Assembly: GCF_026242045.1 (NCBI RefSeq)
Contig: NZ_JAPJDO010000035.1
Span: 1-57,086, forward strand
From: Mycobacterium pinniadriaticum
GTDB lineage: Bacteria; Actinomycetota; Actinomycetes; Mycobacteriales; Mycobacteriaceae
Length of the DNA: 57,086 bases
Direction: 5' to 3'
Below the pieces are notes generated by a model. The model was not told the DNA's origin. It saw nothing but the letters and a program-made list of their open reading frames with translations, and ran no database searches. This document shows, piece by piece, positions 32,564 through 40,678 of this stretch (position 1 is the first letter of the stretch; each line of letters begins with the position of its first letter). A program made the position numbers and the translations under genes.

Positions 32564-33649
32564 TCAACTGACGGTCGCGGGTTTCCCGACGCCCTTCATC
32601 TCGGCGTAGAGCTCGGTGTAGTACGGCAGGCAGTGTTGCAGCGCCTGGTCGGTGGTGTAGAGCGGCTGATAGCCGAGGTCGCGGCGGGCCTTGTCGATGG
32701 AGAAGTAGTTGTCGATCGATACCCGTTCCACCGCAAGCGGTTCCAGCGGCGGTTGGGGCAGTCCGAACTTGAAGTGCAGCCACTGCCAGCCGGTCAGCAC
32801 CGCGTGGACGAACCCCCCGGGTATCCAGAATGTCGGCCATTTCTCGCCGCAGGCCTCGACCACCGGCCGGGAGAAGTCGAACATGTTGATGGGCTCGCCA
32901 TCGTTGATGAAATAGGCCTGGCCGGGCGCGGTGCCGCCGGGCACCAGATGCTGCGCGGCCAGGACGAACCCGTGCACCAGGTTGTGCACGTAGGAGTTGT
33001 CGAGTTTGGCGTCCTTGTTGCCGACCAGAACCTTCACATGACCGGCTATCACCCGCTCGAACAGCTTGCGGAACATGGTCTGATCGCCGCGGCCCCAGAT
33101 GCCGCTGGGACGGATCGAACAGGTGAGCAGGCCGTCCACCCCGTTCTGGCTCAGTACGAACTTCTCGGCCGCCACCTTGGTCTCGGTGTAGAGGTCGTTG
33201 AATCGAGTGGTGTAGGGCAGCGTTTCGTCGCCGTTCACGATGCGCTGGCCGCCCATGACGACACTGTTGGATGCGGTGTAGACGAACCGCTGGACGCCGG
33301 CGGCCTGCGCGGCGTGCACCAGATTCTTGGTGCCGCCGACGTTGACGTCGAAGCTGCGCTTGCGGTACTCGTCGGTGACCGACGCCCCGCCCATCAGGTC
33401 GATGATCGCCGCGGTGTGGAAGATGGTGTCGATCCCGTCGACCGCCGCCGCGACGGTGGCGGTGTCGCAGATATCGCCCTGGATCACCTCCAACCGCTCA
33501 TGCGGCGGTAGCGGCGAAACCGCCCGGTCGAAGGCGCGGACGAAGTGTCCGGTGTCGAGCAGTTCCCGCACCAGGTTGGCGCCGACGAATCCGGCGCCGC
33601 CGGTCACCAGGACGCGGCCGAGGTCGGTCGTCAACGTGGCATCACCCAT
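32564..33649 (-). CDS. hsd: 3beta-hydroxysteroid dehydrogenase
   Basis: A 361-residue extended SDR that oxidises 3beta-hydroxysterols such as cholesterol and isomerises to the 3-keto-4-ene; homologous to Rv1106c and to the M. smegmatis enzyme. N-terminal VTGGAGFVGANLV binds NAD, AFDRA follows, and DLYTETKVAAEK provides the Tyr-Lys catalytic pair with upstream TASNSVV. The hydrophobic GWQWLHFKFG region near residue 285 could contact membrane or sterol. A KstR-like operator lies 15-30 bp upstream of ATG 33649, consistent with cholesterol-responsive control. Located after xseB as in M. tuberculosis. Confidence 0.92.
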   Translation of the reverse strand: MGDATLTTDLGRVLVTGGAGFVGANLVRELLDTGHFVRAFDRAVSPLPPHERLEVIQGDICDTATVAAAVDGIDTIFHTAAIIDLMGGASVTDEYRKRSFDVNVGGTKNLVHAAQAAGVQRFVYTASNSVVMGGQRIVNGDETLPYTTRFNDLYTETKVAAEKFVLSQNGVDGLLTCSIRPSGIWGRGDQTMFRKLFERVIAGHVKVLVGNKDAKLDNSYVHNLVHGFVLAAQHLVPGGTAPGQAYFINDGEPINMFDFSRPVVEACGEKWPTFWIPGGFVHAVLTGWQWLHFKFGLPQPPLEPLAVERVSIDNYFSIDKARRDLGYQPLYTTDQALQHCLPYYTELYAEMKGVGKPATVS

Positions 33650-33663
33650 GGCGGCGAGGATAA

Positions 33664-33679
33664 CTGAAACACGTTCCAG
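33664..33679. promoter_or_regulatory. KstR-like operator upstream of 3beta-HSD
   Basis: CTGAAACACGTTCCAG contains the KstR core AACACGTT and is symmetric at CTGnAACnnGTTnCAG. It lies in the 64-bp gap between xseB and the hsd start. From established work, KstR represses cholesterol-catabolic genes through TnnAACnnGTTnnA sites. The functional fit with a sterol dehydrogenase makes this the stronger of the two candidates in the window. Confidence 0.55.
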
Positions 33680-33713
33680 TTTTCCAATGTCGCAGGTAAT
33701 CGGCCGCGGCGGA

Positions 33714-33944
33714 TCAGTCTTGGTCGTCGTCGCGGCCGGCTAGGGCGTCTTCGATGCGCTTGCGGGCACCGGCTAAGTGTTGTTCGCAGCGTCGTGCCAG
33801 TTCCTCGCCCCGCTCCCACAGTTTCAGCGACGAATCAAGATCGAGTCCGCCTTGTTCTAGTACCCGGACCACCTCGATCAGCTCGTCGCGGCAATCTTCG
33901 TAGCCGAGCTCACTAATAGGCTTCGTTTTCTCTGGTTTGCTCAT
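33714..33944 (-). CDS. xseB: Exodeoxyribonuclease VII small subunit
   Basis: A 76-residue XseB, the small subunit that coats the exonuclease VII large subunit. The family pattern YEDCRDELIEVVRVLEQG, then LDLDSSLKLWERGEELARRC, is intact in this all-helical protein. ATG 33944 overlaps the xseA stop (ATGA), so the two are translationally coupled. Homologous to Rv1107c. Confidence 0.95.
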   Translation of the reverse strand: MSKPEKTKPISELGYEDCRDELIEVVRVLEQGGLDLDSSLKLWERGEELARRCEQHLAGARKRIEDALAGRDDDQD

Positions 33945-35161
33945 GCGGCTCCATCCGTCGGGCCGGTACTGGTGGCGCCGATCGCGCCGTCGCCGACGCG
34001 GATACGCAGCCGGGTGCCCGTCGGTGCGTCGGCGGTCGTTCGAAGAATGTCGCCGGTCGCGGTCTGCACCACGGCGTAGCCGCGCGCCAGCGTGGCGGCC
34101 GGGCCCAGGGTGGCCAGCCGCGCCGCCAGATGGCCGATCCGGTCGGTTTCGACGGCGACCAGCCTTTTGACGTCGCGTCGCACGGCGGTTCGGGCGCGCT
34201 CGACCTCCTCGGTGCGCTGGGTCAGCGCCCGCAGCGGGTCGGCTAGCACCGGGCGGCTGCGCAAATGGCTCAGGGTGCGCTCCTCACGGCCGACCCAGTT
34301 GCGCAGGGCCTGGGCGCTGCGCTGGCGCAACTCCTTGACCAGCGCCAATTCGGCGGCCGTGTCGGGTACCACCTTCTTGGCGGCGTCGGTGGGCGTGGCC
34401 GCACGCAGGTCGGCGACCAGATCGCACAGCGGGTTGTCGGGCTCGTGGCCGACCGCGCTGACCACCGGGGTGGTACACGCCGCGATCGCCCGGCACAGGG
34501 TCTCGTCGGAGAACGGCAGCAAATCCTCCACACTGCCGCCGCCGCGGGCGATCACGATGACGTCGACCTCGGGATCGGAATCCAGCGCCGCCAGGGCTTC
34601 CACGATCTGCGCCACCGCGTTGACCCCTTGCACGGCCGTGTTGCGAATCGCGAAGCGCACCGCCGGCCAGCGGGCCGCGGCCACCGTCGTCACGTCGTGC
34701 TCGGCCGCGCTGGCCCGCCCGGTGATCAACCCGACGGTCGACGGCAGAAACGGCAGCGGGCGTTTCAACCGCGGATCGAACAAGCCCTCGGCCTCCAGCA
34801 GCTTGCGCAACCGCTCGATACGGGCCAGCAGCTCGCCGACACCGACCGCGCGAATATCGCTGACCCGCAAGGAGAATGAACCGCGAACCGTATAGAACGT
34901 CGGTTTGCCGCAGACCACCACCTGGGTGCCCTCGGCGAGCTTCACCGGGGCCGCGAGCACCAGATCACGCGGGCAACTGATGTCCAGGGACATGTTGGCC
35001 GCCGGATCACGCAGCACCATGTACGCCGTAGAACTGCGCACGTTGATCTGGGTCAACTGGCCCTCGACCCACACGACGCCCAGCTTGTCGATCCAGCCGG
35101 CCACCCGGATGGCCACCGCCCGGACCGGATACGGGTTCTCCGCGGAGTTGCCCTGGGTCAC
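33941..35161 (-). CDS. xseA: Exodeoxyribonuclease VII large subunit
   Basis: A 406-residue XseA, the catalytic subunit of the exonuclease that degrades single-stranded DNA in repair. The N-terminal OB-fold (about 1-105) has VWVEGQLTQINVRSSTAYMV. The catalytic region includes VGLITGRASAAEHDV, VIARGGGSVEDLLPF and SAVGHEPDNPLCDLVAD, which carry the conserved metal/active-site residues. A coiled coil at about 265-345 (Arg/Glu-rich) precedes a C-terminal LARGYAVVQ segment. GTG 35161 overlaps the TGA of the lipid-droplet gene. Homologous to Rv1108c. Confidence 0.95.
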   Translation of the reverse strand: MTQGNSAENPYPVRAVAIRVAGWIDKLGVVWVEGQLTQINVRSSTAYMVLRDPAANMSLDISCPRDLVLAAPVKLAEGTQVVVCGKPTFYTVRGSFSLRVSDIRAVGVGELLARIERLRKLLEAEGLFDPRLKRPLPFLPSTVGLITGRASAAEHDVTTVAAARWPAVRFAIRNTAVQGVNAVAQIVEALAALDSDPEVDVIVIARGGGSVEDLLPFSDETLCRAIAACTTPVVSAVGHEPDNPLCDLVADLRAATPTDAAKKVVPDTAAELALVKELRQRSAQALRNWVGREERTLSHLRSRPVLADPLRALTQRTEEVERARTAVRRDVKRLVAVETDRIGHLAARLATLGPAATLARGYAVVQTATGDILRTTADAPTGTRLRIRVGDGAIGATSTGPTDGAA

Positions 35162-35712
35162 TTGGCGGTCGCGCGGGTGATCCTGTTGGCCAGCAGGGTC
35201 TGGAACGGGGCGCGGGCCTTGGAGGCTTCCTCGTAGGCCAGCAGCGACTCGAGATCGGCGACGCTCAGCGACTGCAGCCGGGCCCGCAGCTGGGCCAGGG
35301 TCAGCGACTCATAGTCGAGTTCCGCGGCGATCTCCGGCGCGGTGGACGGGCTCGTCGCCGACGTCGGTGTCTTCGTCTCGACGCCTTCGGTCATCGTGTA
35401 CAGCGCGAAGCGGCCCTCGGTGAGGCGTTCCCCGTCGGGCGTCTGTCCGTCGGTGTCGTCGGCGGGGAGGTCCTCGTCGAAGGTCGCCCACTCGGGCTGC
35501 TCGTCCTTCGGCGGGAAAATGGTCTCCAGTGCGCTGTCGCCCTTGATCACCAGGTCAGCCAGGTCCTGCTGCACCTTCATCACGATGTGCGCGACGGTGC
35601 TGGCCACCGTCATCGGGTACATCAGGATGGTTTGGGGCAGCTTGCGGGTCTCCTCCATGGCCGTCACGGCGGCGCCGACCAGCAGACGAACCCCATACGG
35701 TGCAGTTGCCAT
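35158..35712 (-). CDS. Lipid droplet-associated protein (Rv1109c homolog)
   Basis: A 184-residue protein with an amphipathic N-terminal region (PYGVRLLVGAAVTAMEETRK and LPQTILMYPMTVASTVAHIV) suited to binding a lipid surface, a charged Pro/Asp/Thr-rich linker, and a C-terminal helical domain (LAQLRARLQSLSVADLESLL) like a small lipid-droplet or DNA-bridging module. I recall homologs of Rv1109c being named lipid droplet-associated proteins. It leads the operon with xseA and xseB (GTGA overlap with xseA) and diverges from ispH, with about 50 bp between starts. Confidence 0.8.
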   Translation of the reverse strand: MATAPYGVRLLVGAAVTAMEETRKLPQTILMYPMTVASTVAHIVMKVQQDLADLVIKGDSALETIFPPKDEQPEWATFDEDLPADDTDGQTPDGERLTEGRFALYTMTEGVETKTPTSATSPSTAPEIAAELDYESLTLAQLRARLQSLSVADLESLLAYEEASKARAPFQTLLANRITRATAK

Positions 35713-35753
35713 GGGCCCCAGCCTACGACTGGCCCGGCCACGTTGCGGGAACG

Positions 35754-35759
35754 TACCCT
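35754..35759 (+). promoter_or_regulatory. Candidate -10 box of ispH
   Basis: TACCCT fits TANNNT and ends 6 nt before ATG 35766. The spacing predicts a leaderless ispH mRNA; no ribosome site precedes the ATG. Confidence 0.4.
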
Positions 35760-35765
35760 GAAAGC

Positions 35766-36767
35766 ATGCCGCCTACCGTCAACATGGGGATTCCCGGTGC
35801 CGCCAGTTCGGCCGCGGGGGTCGTGACCGGCAAGCGGGTACTGCTGGCCGAGCCGCGAGGTTACTGCGCCGGTGTGGACCGGGCCGTCGAGACCGTCGAA
35901 CGCGCGCTGGAGAAGCACGGGGCACCGGTCTATGTGCGCCACGAAATCGTGCACAACAAGCACGTGGTGGAGACCCTGGCCAAGGCCGGCGCGGTGTTCG
36001 TCGACGAGACCGACCAGGTGCCCGAGGGGGCGATCGTGGTGTTCTCGGCCCATGGCGTCGCCCCCACCGTCCACGAGACGGCCTCGGAGCGCAGGCTGCA
36101 GGTCATCGACGCCACCTGTCCGCTGGTCACCAAGGTGCACAACGAGGCCAAGCGATTCGCCCGCGACGACTACGACATCCTGCTGATCGGGCATGAAGGC
36201 CATGAAGAAGTCGTCGGCACCGCCGGGGAGGCGCCCGATCACGTCCAGGTCGTCGACAATCCGGACGCCGTGGACAACGTCACCGTGCGCGACCCGAACA
36301 AGGTGATCTGGCTGTCCCAGACCACCCTGAGCGTCGACGAGACGATGGAGACGGTGCGCCGGCTGCGGGAGAAATTCCCGACGCTGCAGGACCCGCCCAG
36401 CGACGACATCTGCTACGCCACCCAGAACCGGCAGGGCGCGGTCAAGGCGATGGCACCCGAGTGCGATCTGGTGATCGTGGTGGGTTCACGCAACTCGTCG
36501 AACTCGGTGCGGCTGGTCGAGGTCGCCCTGAACGCGGGGGCGCAGTCGTCCTTCCTGGTGGATTACGCCGAGGACATCGACCCGGCCTGGTTGTCCGGGG
36601 TCACCACGGTGGGAGTCACCTCAGGCGCGTCGGTTCCGGAGGTGCTGGTGCGCGGGGTGCTGGAGCGCCTGGCCGAGTTCGGCTACGGCACCGTGCAGTC
36701 GGTGACCACGGCCAACGAGACGTTGGTGTTCGCGTTACCACGCGAAATCCGCCCGGCCCGCTCTTAG
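35766..36767 (+). CDS. ispH: 4-hydroxy-3-methylbut-2-enyl diphosphate reductase
   Basis: A 333-residue IspH (LytB), the last enzyme of the MEP pathway, reducing HMBPP to isopentenyl and dimethylallyl diphosphate. The three iron-sulfur ligands are C34 (RGYCAGV), C118 (DATCPLV) and C216 (DDICYATQ). Substrate-binding His residues lie in HEIVHN, SAHGVAP and GHEGHEEV, and Glu/Thr in QTTLSVDET. Homologous to Rv1110 (LytB2). ATG 35766 gives MPPTVNMGIPG. Its stop overlaps the stop of the convergent DUF6542 gene. Confidence 0.95.
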   Translation: MPPTVNMGIPGAASSAAGVVTGKRVLLAEPRGYCAGVDRAVETVERALEKHGAPVYVRHEIVHNKHVVETLAKAGAVFVDETDQVPEGAIVVFSAHGVAPTVHETASERRLQVIDATCPLVTKVHNEAKRFARDDYDILLIGHEGHEEVVGTAGEAPDHVQVVDNPDAVDNVTVRDPNKVIWLSQTTLSVDETMETVRRLREKFPTLQDPPSDDICYATQNRQGAVKAMAPECDLVIVVGSRNSSNSVRLVEVALNAGAQSSFLVDYAEDIDPAWLSGVTTVGVTSGASVPEVLVRGVLERLAEFGYGTVQSVTTANETLVFALPREIRPARS

Positions 36768-37888
36768 CGGTCGGAGCGCCAGGACTCGACGTCCCACTCA
36801 CTGGAGCGCCGCGGCCGGGGCTGCTGGCCCCCGGCGTCCTCTTCGTCGCCGCGGTAGCGCACCCGAGATACCGGATGGTGGGTGCCACTGTCGCCGTTGG
36901 CCCTGCCGGGTTGCCGTTGCCGCGGCGGTGGTTCGTAGGCCGAATACGGCTCGTAGGGCGGATAGGCATCGTAGGGCTCAAACCGGCTGCCGCGCTGTGG
37001 CGGTGCTCCGTAGGGATCCCGCCGTTCCCGAGGCGGCCGCGGTTCGCGAGGGTCACGGGGCTCGCGCCGGGACGGTGGTATGCGGCCATTCGGGTCGTGC
37101 GGCTGGCGCCGGCGCCGTGGGGGATCGGCGAAATCGGGCGCGGCGGGGTCGGTGTCCGGGCGACGGCGGGCCGACTGGCGACGGGGTCGGTCCGGCACCT
37201 CGGTGATGTCCTCCAGCGGGGGACGGGCGTGTCGAGACCGGGTCGGCGCGGGACGTCTGGCGGACCGGCCGGATCGGGGGCGCTTCTCCGCCGTCGCGGG
37301 GCGGTCGATGCCGTGCCTGCGCCGGGGTGCCCGTTCGGCGTCCGCGTCGTCGGCGTCACCGCGGCCCAGAGCCGAGCTCAGCTTGGCGGCCAGACCGGCG
37401 AACAGCCCGGGCGCCGCTTCGGTCTCGTCGGGGGCGGCCGCGACCACCGAGCGGCCCGACATCGAGAAGTACCAGCGCACCAACCCGATGAGCAGCACAC
37501 CGGCCGAGGTGAACAGCATCAGCGGAAAGCGCTCAATCAGTGGGTAGCCGAAGTTGATGAGAGTGTCCTTGATGCCGGTGAACGCGGCACCGTGGAACAA
37601 GAAGTAGGCACTGGGCACTGCGACGAACAGAATCAGCGGGGGCTGGATGACGGCGGTGAAAATGCTGGACTGCCGCACCGCGAGTACGGCGGCCACACAC
37701 CCGACGGCGTACAGGGCGGCGAACATATTGCCGAGTTCCTTGTTGCCCGAGCCGGCATCGAAGGCGAAGCCAATTGTGGTGGCGATCACAGCAATCAGGA
37801 CTGCACCCCACCATGGCACGCCGGGGAGATTCGGATGCGCCGAGCGATTCGCGGCCGCGACTGACGACCTGGCTCGCTGTGCTGACAC
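36764..37888 (-). CDS. DUF6542 membrane protein with long Arg/Pro-rich tail (Rv1111c homolog)
   Basis: A 374-residue protein. Residues about 20-155 contain four to five transmembrane helices including VPWWGAVLIAVIATTIGFAF and SIFTAVIQPPLILFVAVPSA. The C-terminal roughly 200 residues are low-complexity Arg, Pro, Asp and Tyr with repeats such as PYEPYSAYEPPP, probably disordered and cytoplasmic. The function is unknown; the gene sits between ispH and ychF as in other mycobacteria. GTG 37888 (MSAQRARSSVAAANRSAHP) gives a short cytoplasmic start before helix 1. The start faces ychF, about 95 bp away. Confidence 0.82.
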   Translation of the reverse strand: MSAQRARSSVAAANRSAHPNLPGVPWWGAVLIAVIATTIGFAFDAGSGNKELGNMFAALYAVGCVAAVLAVRQSSIFTAVIQPPLILFVAVPSAYFLFHGAAFTGIKDTLINFGYPLIERFPLMLFTSAGVLLIGLVRWYFSMSGRSVVAAAPDETEAAPGLFAGLAAKLSSALGRGDADDADAERAPRRRHGIDRPATAEKRPRSGRSARRPAPTRSRHARPPLEDITEVPDRPRRQSARRRPDTDPAAPDFADPPRRRRQPHDPNGRIPPSRREPRDPREPRPPRERRDPYGAPPQRGSRFEPYDAYPPYEPYSAYEPPPRQRQPGRANGDSGTHHPVSRVRYRGDEEDAGGQQPRPRRSSEWDVESWRSDR

Positions 37889-37982
37889 ACGTAGACCGTA
37901 CCGTTTCCGGCAGGATGTGGACCGACGGCGGGGCCGCGCGCCGGAGGGCCTCACCGCAGTTTTCTCCTAGACTGTGTTCCCT

Positions 37983-39062
37983 GTGAGCCTGAGCCTGGGA
38001 ATCGTCGGTCTGCCCAACGTGGGGAAATCGACTCTGTTCAATGCGCTGACCCGCAACAACGTGCTGGCAGCCAACTATCCGTTCGCCACCATCGAGCCGA
38101 ATGAGGGCGTGGTGCCCCTGCCGGATCCACGACTGGAAAAGCTGGCCGAGATCTTCGGTTCCGAGCGGATCCTGCCGGCCCCGGTCACCTTCGTCGACAT
38201 CGCCGGCATCGTGAAGGGGGCCTCCGAAGGTGCGGGCCTGGGCAACAAGTTCCTGGCGAACATCCGTGAGTGTGACGCGATCTGTCAGGTGGTGCGGGTG
38301 TTCGCCGACGACGACGTGGTCCACGTCGACGGAAAGGTGGATCCCAAATCCGATATCGAGGTCATCGAGACCGAGCTGATCCTGGCCGACCTGCAGACGC
38401 TGGAGCGGGCGGTACCCCGGCTGGAGAAGGAAGCCCGCAACAACAAGGACCGCAAACCGGTGTTCGAGGCCGCGTCGGCTGCCCAGCAGGTGCTCAACGA
38501 CGGCACGACGCTGTTCGCTGCGGGGACCAAGGTGGACTCGGCGCTGCTGCGTGAGTTGAACCTGTTGACCACCAAGCCGTTTCTGTACGTGTTCAACTGC
38601 GACGAGTCGGTGCTGACCGACGCCGACCGGGTAGCCTCGCTGCGGGCGATGGTCGCGCCGGCCGATTCTGTGTTCCTGGACGCCAAGATCGAGGCGGAAC
38701 TCCAAGAGCTCGACGATGAGTCGGCGGCCGAGCTGCTGGAGTCGATCGGGCAGACCGAACGTGGGCTGGATGCGTTGGCGCGTGCGGGCTTTCACACGTT
38801 GAAGCTGCAGACCTATCTGACGGCGGGCCCGAAAGAGGCCCGCGCGTGGGTGATTCACCAGGGCGACACCGCGCCCAAGGCGGCCGGAGTGATCCACACC
38901 GACTTCGAGAAGGGCTTCATCAAGGCCGAGGTCGTCTCTTATGACGACCTGGTGGATGCCGGGACGATGGCCGCGGCCAAGTCCGCGGGCAAGGTGCGGA
39001 TGGAAGGCAAGGACTACGTGATGGCCGACGGTGACGTTGTCGAGTTCCGATTCAACGTGTAA
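37983..39062 (+). CDS. ychF: Redox-regulated ribosome-binding ATPase YchF
   Basis: A 359-residue Obg-family P-loop protein that prefers ATP and binds ribosomes. GLPNVGKST is the P-loop near residue 9-16, PFATIEPN is switch I, and FVDIAGIVKGASEGAGLGNK is switch II/G3. A coiled-coil insert (about 135-195) follows, and the C-terminal TGS domain reads TAGPKEARAWVIHQGDTAPK and EGKDYVMADGDVVEFRFNV. GTG 37983 is favoured because the N-terminus MSLSLGIVGLPN matches the family; a TAGACT hexamer (37968-37973) 9 nt upstream may be its -10 box. Confidence 0.95.
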   Translation: MSLSLGIVGLPNVGKSTLFNALTRNNVLAANYPFATIEPNEGVVPLPDPRLEKLAEIFGSERILPAPVTFVDIAGIVKGASEGAGLGNKFLANIRECDAICQVVRVFADDDVVHVDGKVDPKSDIEVIETELILADLQTLERAVPRLEKEARNNKDRKPVFEAASAAQQVLNDGTTLFAAGTKVDSALLRELNLLTTKPFLYVFNCDESVLTDADRVASLRAMVAPADSVFLDAKIEAELQELDDESAAELLESIGQTERGLDALARAGFHTLKLQTYLTAGPKEARAWVIHQGDTAPKAAGVIHTDFEKGFIKAEVVSYDDLVDAGTMAAAKSAGKVRMEGKDYVMADGDVVEFRFNV

Positions 39063-39101
39063 GGCGCGGTTAATCTCGTCGAGCGCGTCAGTCTCAACCG
39101 T

Positions 39102-39668
39102 ATGGGAAAACTGAACTACACCGCGACGGTGTCCCTCGACGGCTACGTTGCCGACGCCGCTGGGGATTTCCAGTGGTCGGCCCCGAACGGGGCGGTGTTC
39201 GACGCGCACATCGATCGCATGGCCACGGTGTCGACCGAGGTGCTGGGCCGCAAGACGTACACGCTGATGCAGTACTGGGAGACCGATCCGGTCGACGAGG
39301 TCTGGACGGCGGCCGAGTGGGAGTTCGCCCGGCGCTGGCGAGGTATCGAGAAGGTCGTGGTGTCATCGACGCTGATGCCCGACGAGACCGGCTCGGGTCG
39401 CGTCCATCTGCTGTCCGGCCTGGGGCTGGCCGAACTGCAGCAGATCGTCGATGATGCCGCGGGTGTGGTCGAGATCTTCGGGCCGACCGTGGCGGCCCCG
39501 GCGATTCGGGCCGGTCTGGTGGAGGAGTTCGCGTTCTTCGTGGTGCCGAAGATAGTTGGTGGTGGTCTGCGCGCATTGCCCGGCGATGCGCGCCTCGACG
39601 TGGTTCTGGTCGAGCACCGAACGTTCGACAATGGCGTCGCCCTGTTGCGCTATGTGCACCCTCGGTGA
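39102..39668 (+). CDS. Dihydrofolate reductase-like / RibD C-terminal family protein
   Basis: A 188-residue protein of the RibD_C/DHFR-like fold. It begins with LNYTATVSLDGYVADAAGDF, the usual N-terminus, followed by VLGRKTYTLM and a late EIFGPTVAAPAIRAGLVEEF segment that forms the NADPH-binding half. The biochemical function of this subgroup is generally unassigned; it is not a true folate DHFR by sequence. It lies in line with ychF, 39 bp after its stop, and ahead of several VOC-family genes. Confidence 0.83.
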   Translation: MGKLNYTATVSLDGYVADAAGDFQWSAPNGAVFDAHIDRMATVSTEVLGRKTYTLMQYWETDPVDEVWTAAEWEFARRWRGIEKVVVSSTLMPDETGSGRVHLLSGLGLAELQQIVDDAAGVVEIFGPTVAAPAIRAGLVEEFAFFVVPKIVGGGLRALPGDARLDVVLVEHRTFDNGVALLRYVHPR

Positions 39669-39738
39669 GGCTGGGTGACGCCGTTGAAGGCCGGTCTACC
39701 GTGTAGGTAGCGCCCAGTCCGTTTGCGTGAGGAGGGTC

Positions 39739-40093
39739 ATGCGCGTCAAACGCGTCACGTCCAACCTACGAGTTTCAGACATCGAGGCGGCCAAGCGCTT
39801 CTATGCCGACTTCCTGGGGTTGGCCGACGAGGAATTCAATCTGGGCTGGGTGGCTCGCTACACCGACCCCGGCACCGGGGCGCACGTTCAACTCGTCACG
39901 CGGGATGCGACCGCGCCCGAGGACTCGGTCATCTCGGTCCACACCGACGACGTCGAGGCGGCTTACGAGGGAAGCCAGAGCGAGCGGATTTGAGATCGTC
40001 CATCCGCTGTCGACGGAAGACTGGGGTGTCCGTCGGTTCTTTGTCCGTGCGCCCGACGGCAACATCATCAACGTGGTCGCTCATCACGACTGA
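39739..40093 (+). pseudogene. Frameshifted VOC/glyoxalase-like protein
   Basis: The frame starting at ATG 39739 (MRVKRVTSNLRVSDIEAAKR) runs to VEAAYEGSQSERI and stops at TGA about 39991. The plus-one frame supplies the missing half: EARASGFEIVHPLSTEDWG, then FFVRAPDGNIINVVAHHD and TGA at 40091-40093. Removing one G from the run at 39969-39971 would restore AAYEEARASGF, the normal VOC continuation. So a single-base insertion has broken the gene, or the base call is wrong. A GAGGAGG ribosome site precedes the ATG. Confidence 0.7.
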
Positions 40094-40117
40094 GCCAACG
40101 GACTAGAGGGAGGCGCG

Positions 40118-40666
40118 ATGCGGTGGCGGGGTGTGTGTCACGTGGAGTTCGCGGTCTTGGACTATGAACGGTCCATCGCGTTCTACGACGCGTTGTTCGG
40201 CTGGCTCGGGTACGGCAGCTTCTCCACGCTGAACATCGAGTACCAATCGGTCTACTACATGACCCGCTACGCCAATCCGCATAGCTACATCGGCATCCAG
40301 CCCGCGCGCACCGGCGGCAAACTGACCCACCAAGACCAGGCTGTCGGCATCAATCACATTGCCCTGTGGGCCCGGAACAGCAAAGAAGTCGACCGCTTCT
40401 ATCGCGAGTTTCTGATTCGACGCGATATCCCCGTCACGGACGAGCCGAAGGAGTACCCGCACTACTGGCCGGGCTACTACGCGGTGTTCTTCGACGATCC
40501 GATCAACGGAATTCACTGGGAATTGGCGTGGATGCCGAAAGTGCCGAGTCCTCGCCAAATCTGGTCGTTCTATCGGGCCATGAGGGGTTTCGCCGAGAAT
40601 CGGCCGGATCTGGCGGACACGGGCACCGGTGTGATGCGGCAGGCAAGGCGGACTCTTCCGTCATAG
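40118..40666 (+). CDS. VOC family protein (glyoxalase-like)
   Basis: A 182-residue protein of the vicinal-oxygen-chelate superfamily. It has paired beta-alpha-beta-beta-beta modules: HVEFAVLDYERSIAFYDALF in the first and INHIALWARNSKEVDRFYRE in the second, and a DPINGIHWELAW end. The candidate metal ligands His9 and His in NHIAL and the Glu in HWEL are present. Substrate not predictable. It is 25 bp downstream of the frameshifted VOC gene and ends 13 bp before the convergent MalT-type regulator. Confidence 0.82.
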   Translation: MRWRGVCHVEFAVLDYERSIAFYDALFGWLGYGSFSTLNIEYQSVYYMTRYANPHSYIGIQPARTGGKLTHQDQAVGINHIALWARNSKEVDRFYREFLIRRDIPVTDEPKEYPHYWPGYYAVFFDDPINGIHWELAWMPKVPSPRQIWSFYRAMRGFAENRPDLADTGTGVMRQARRTLPS

Positions 40667-40678
40667 CCGATCAGGATC

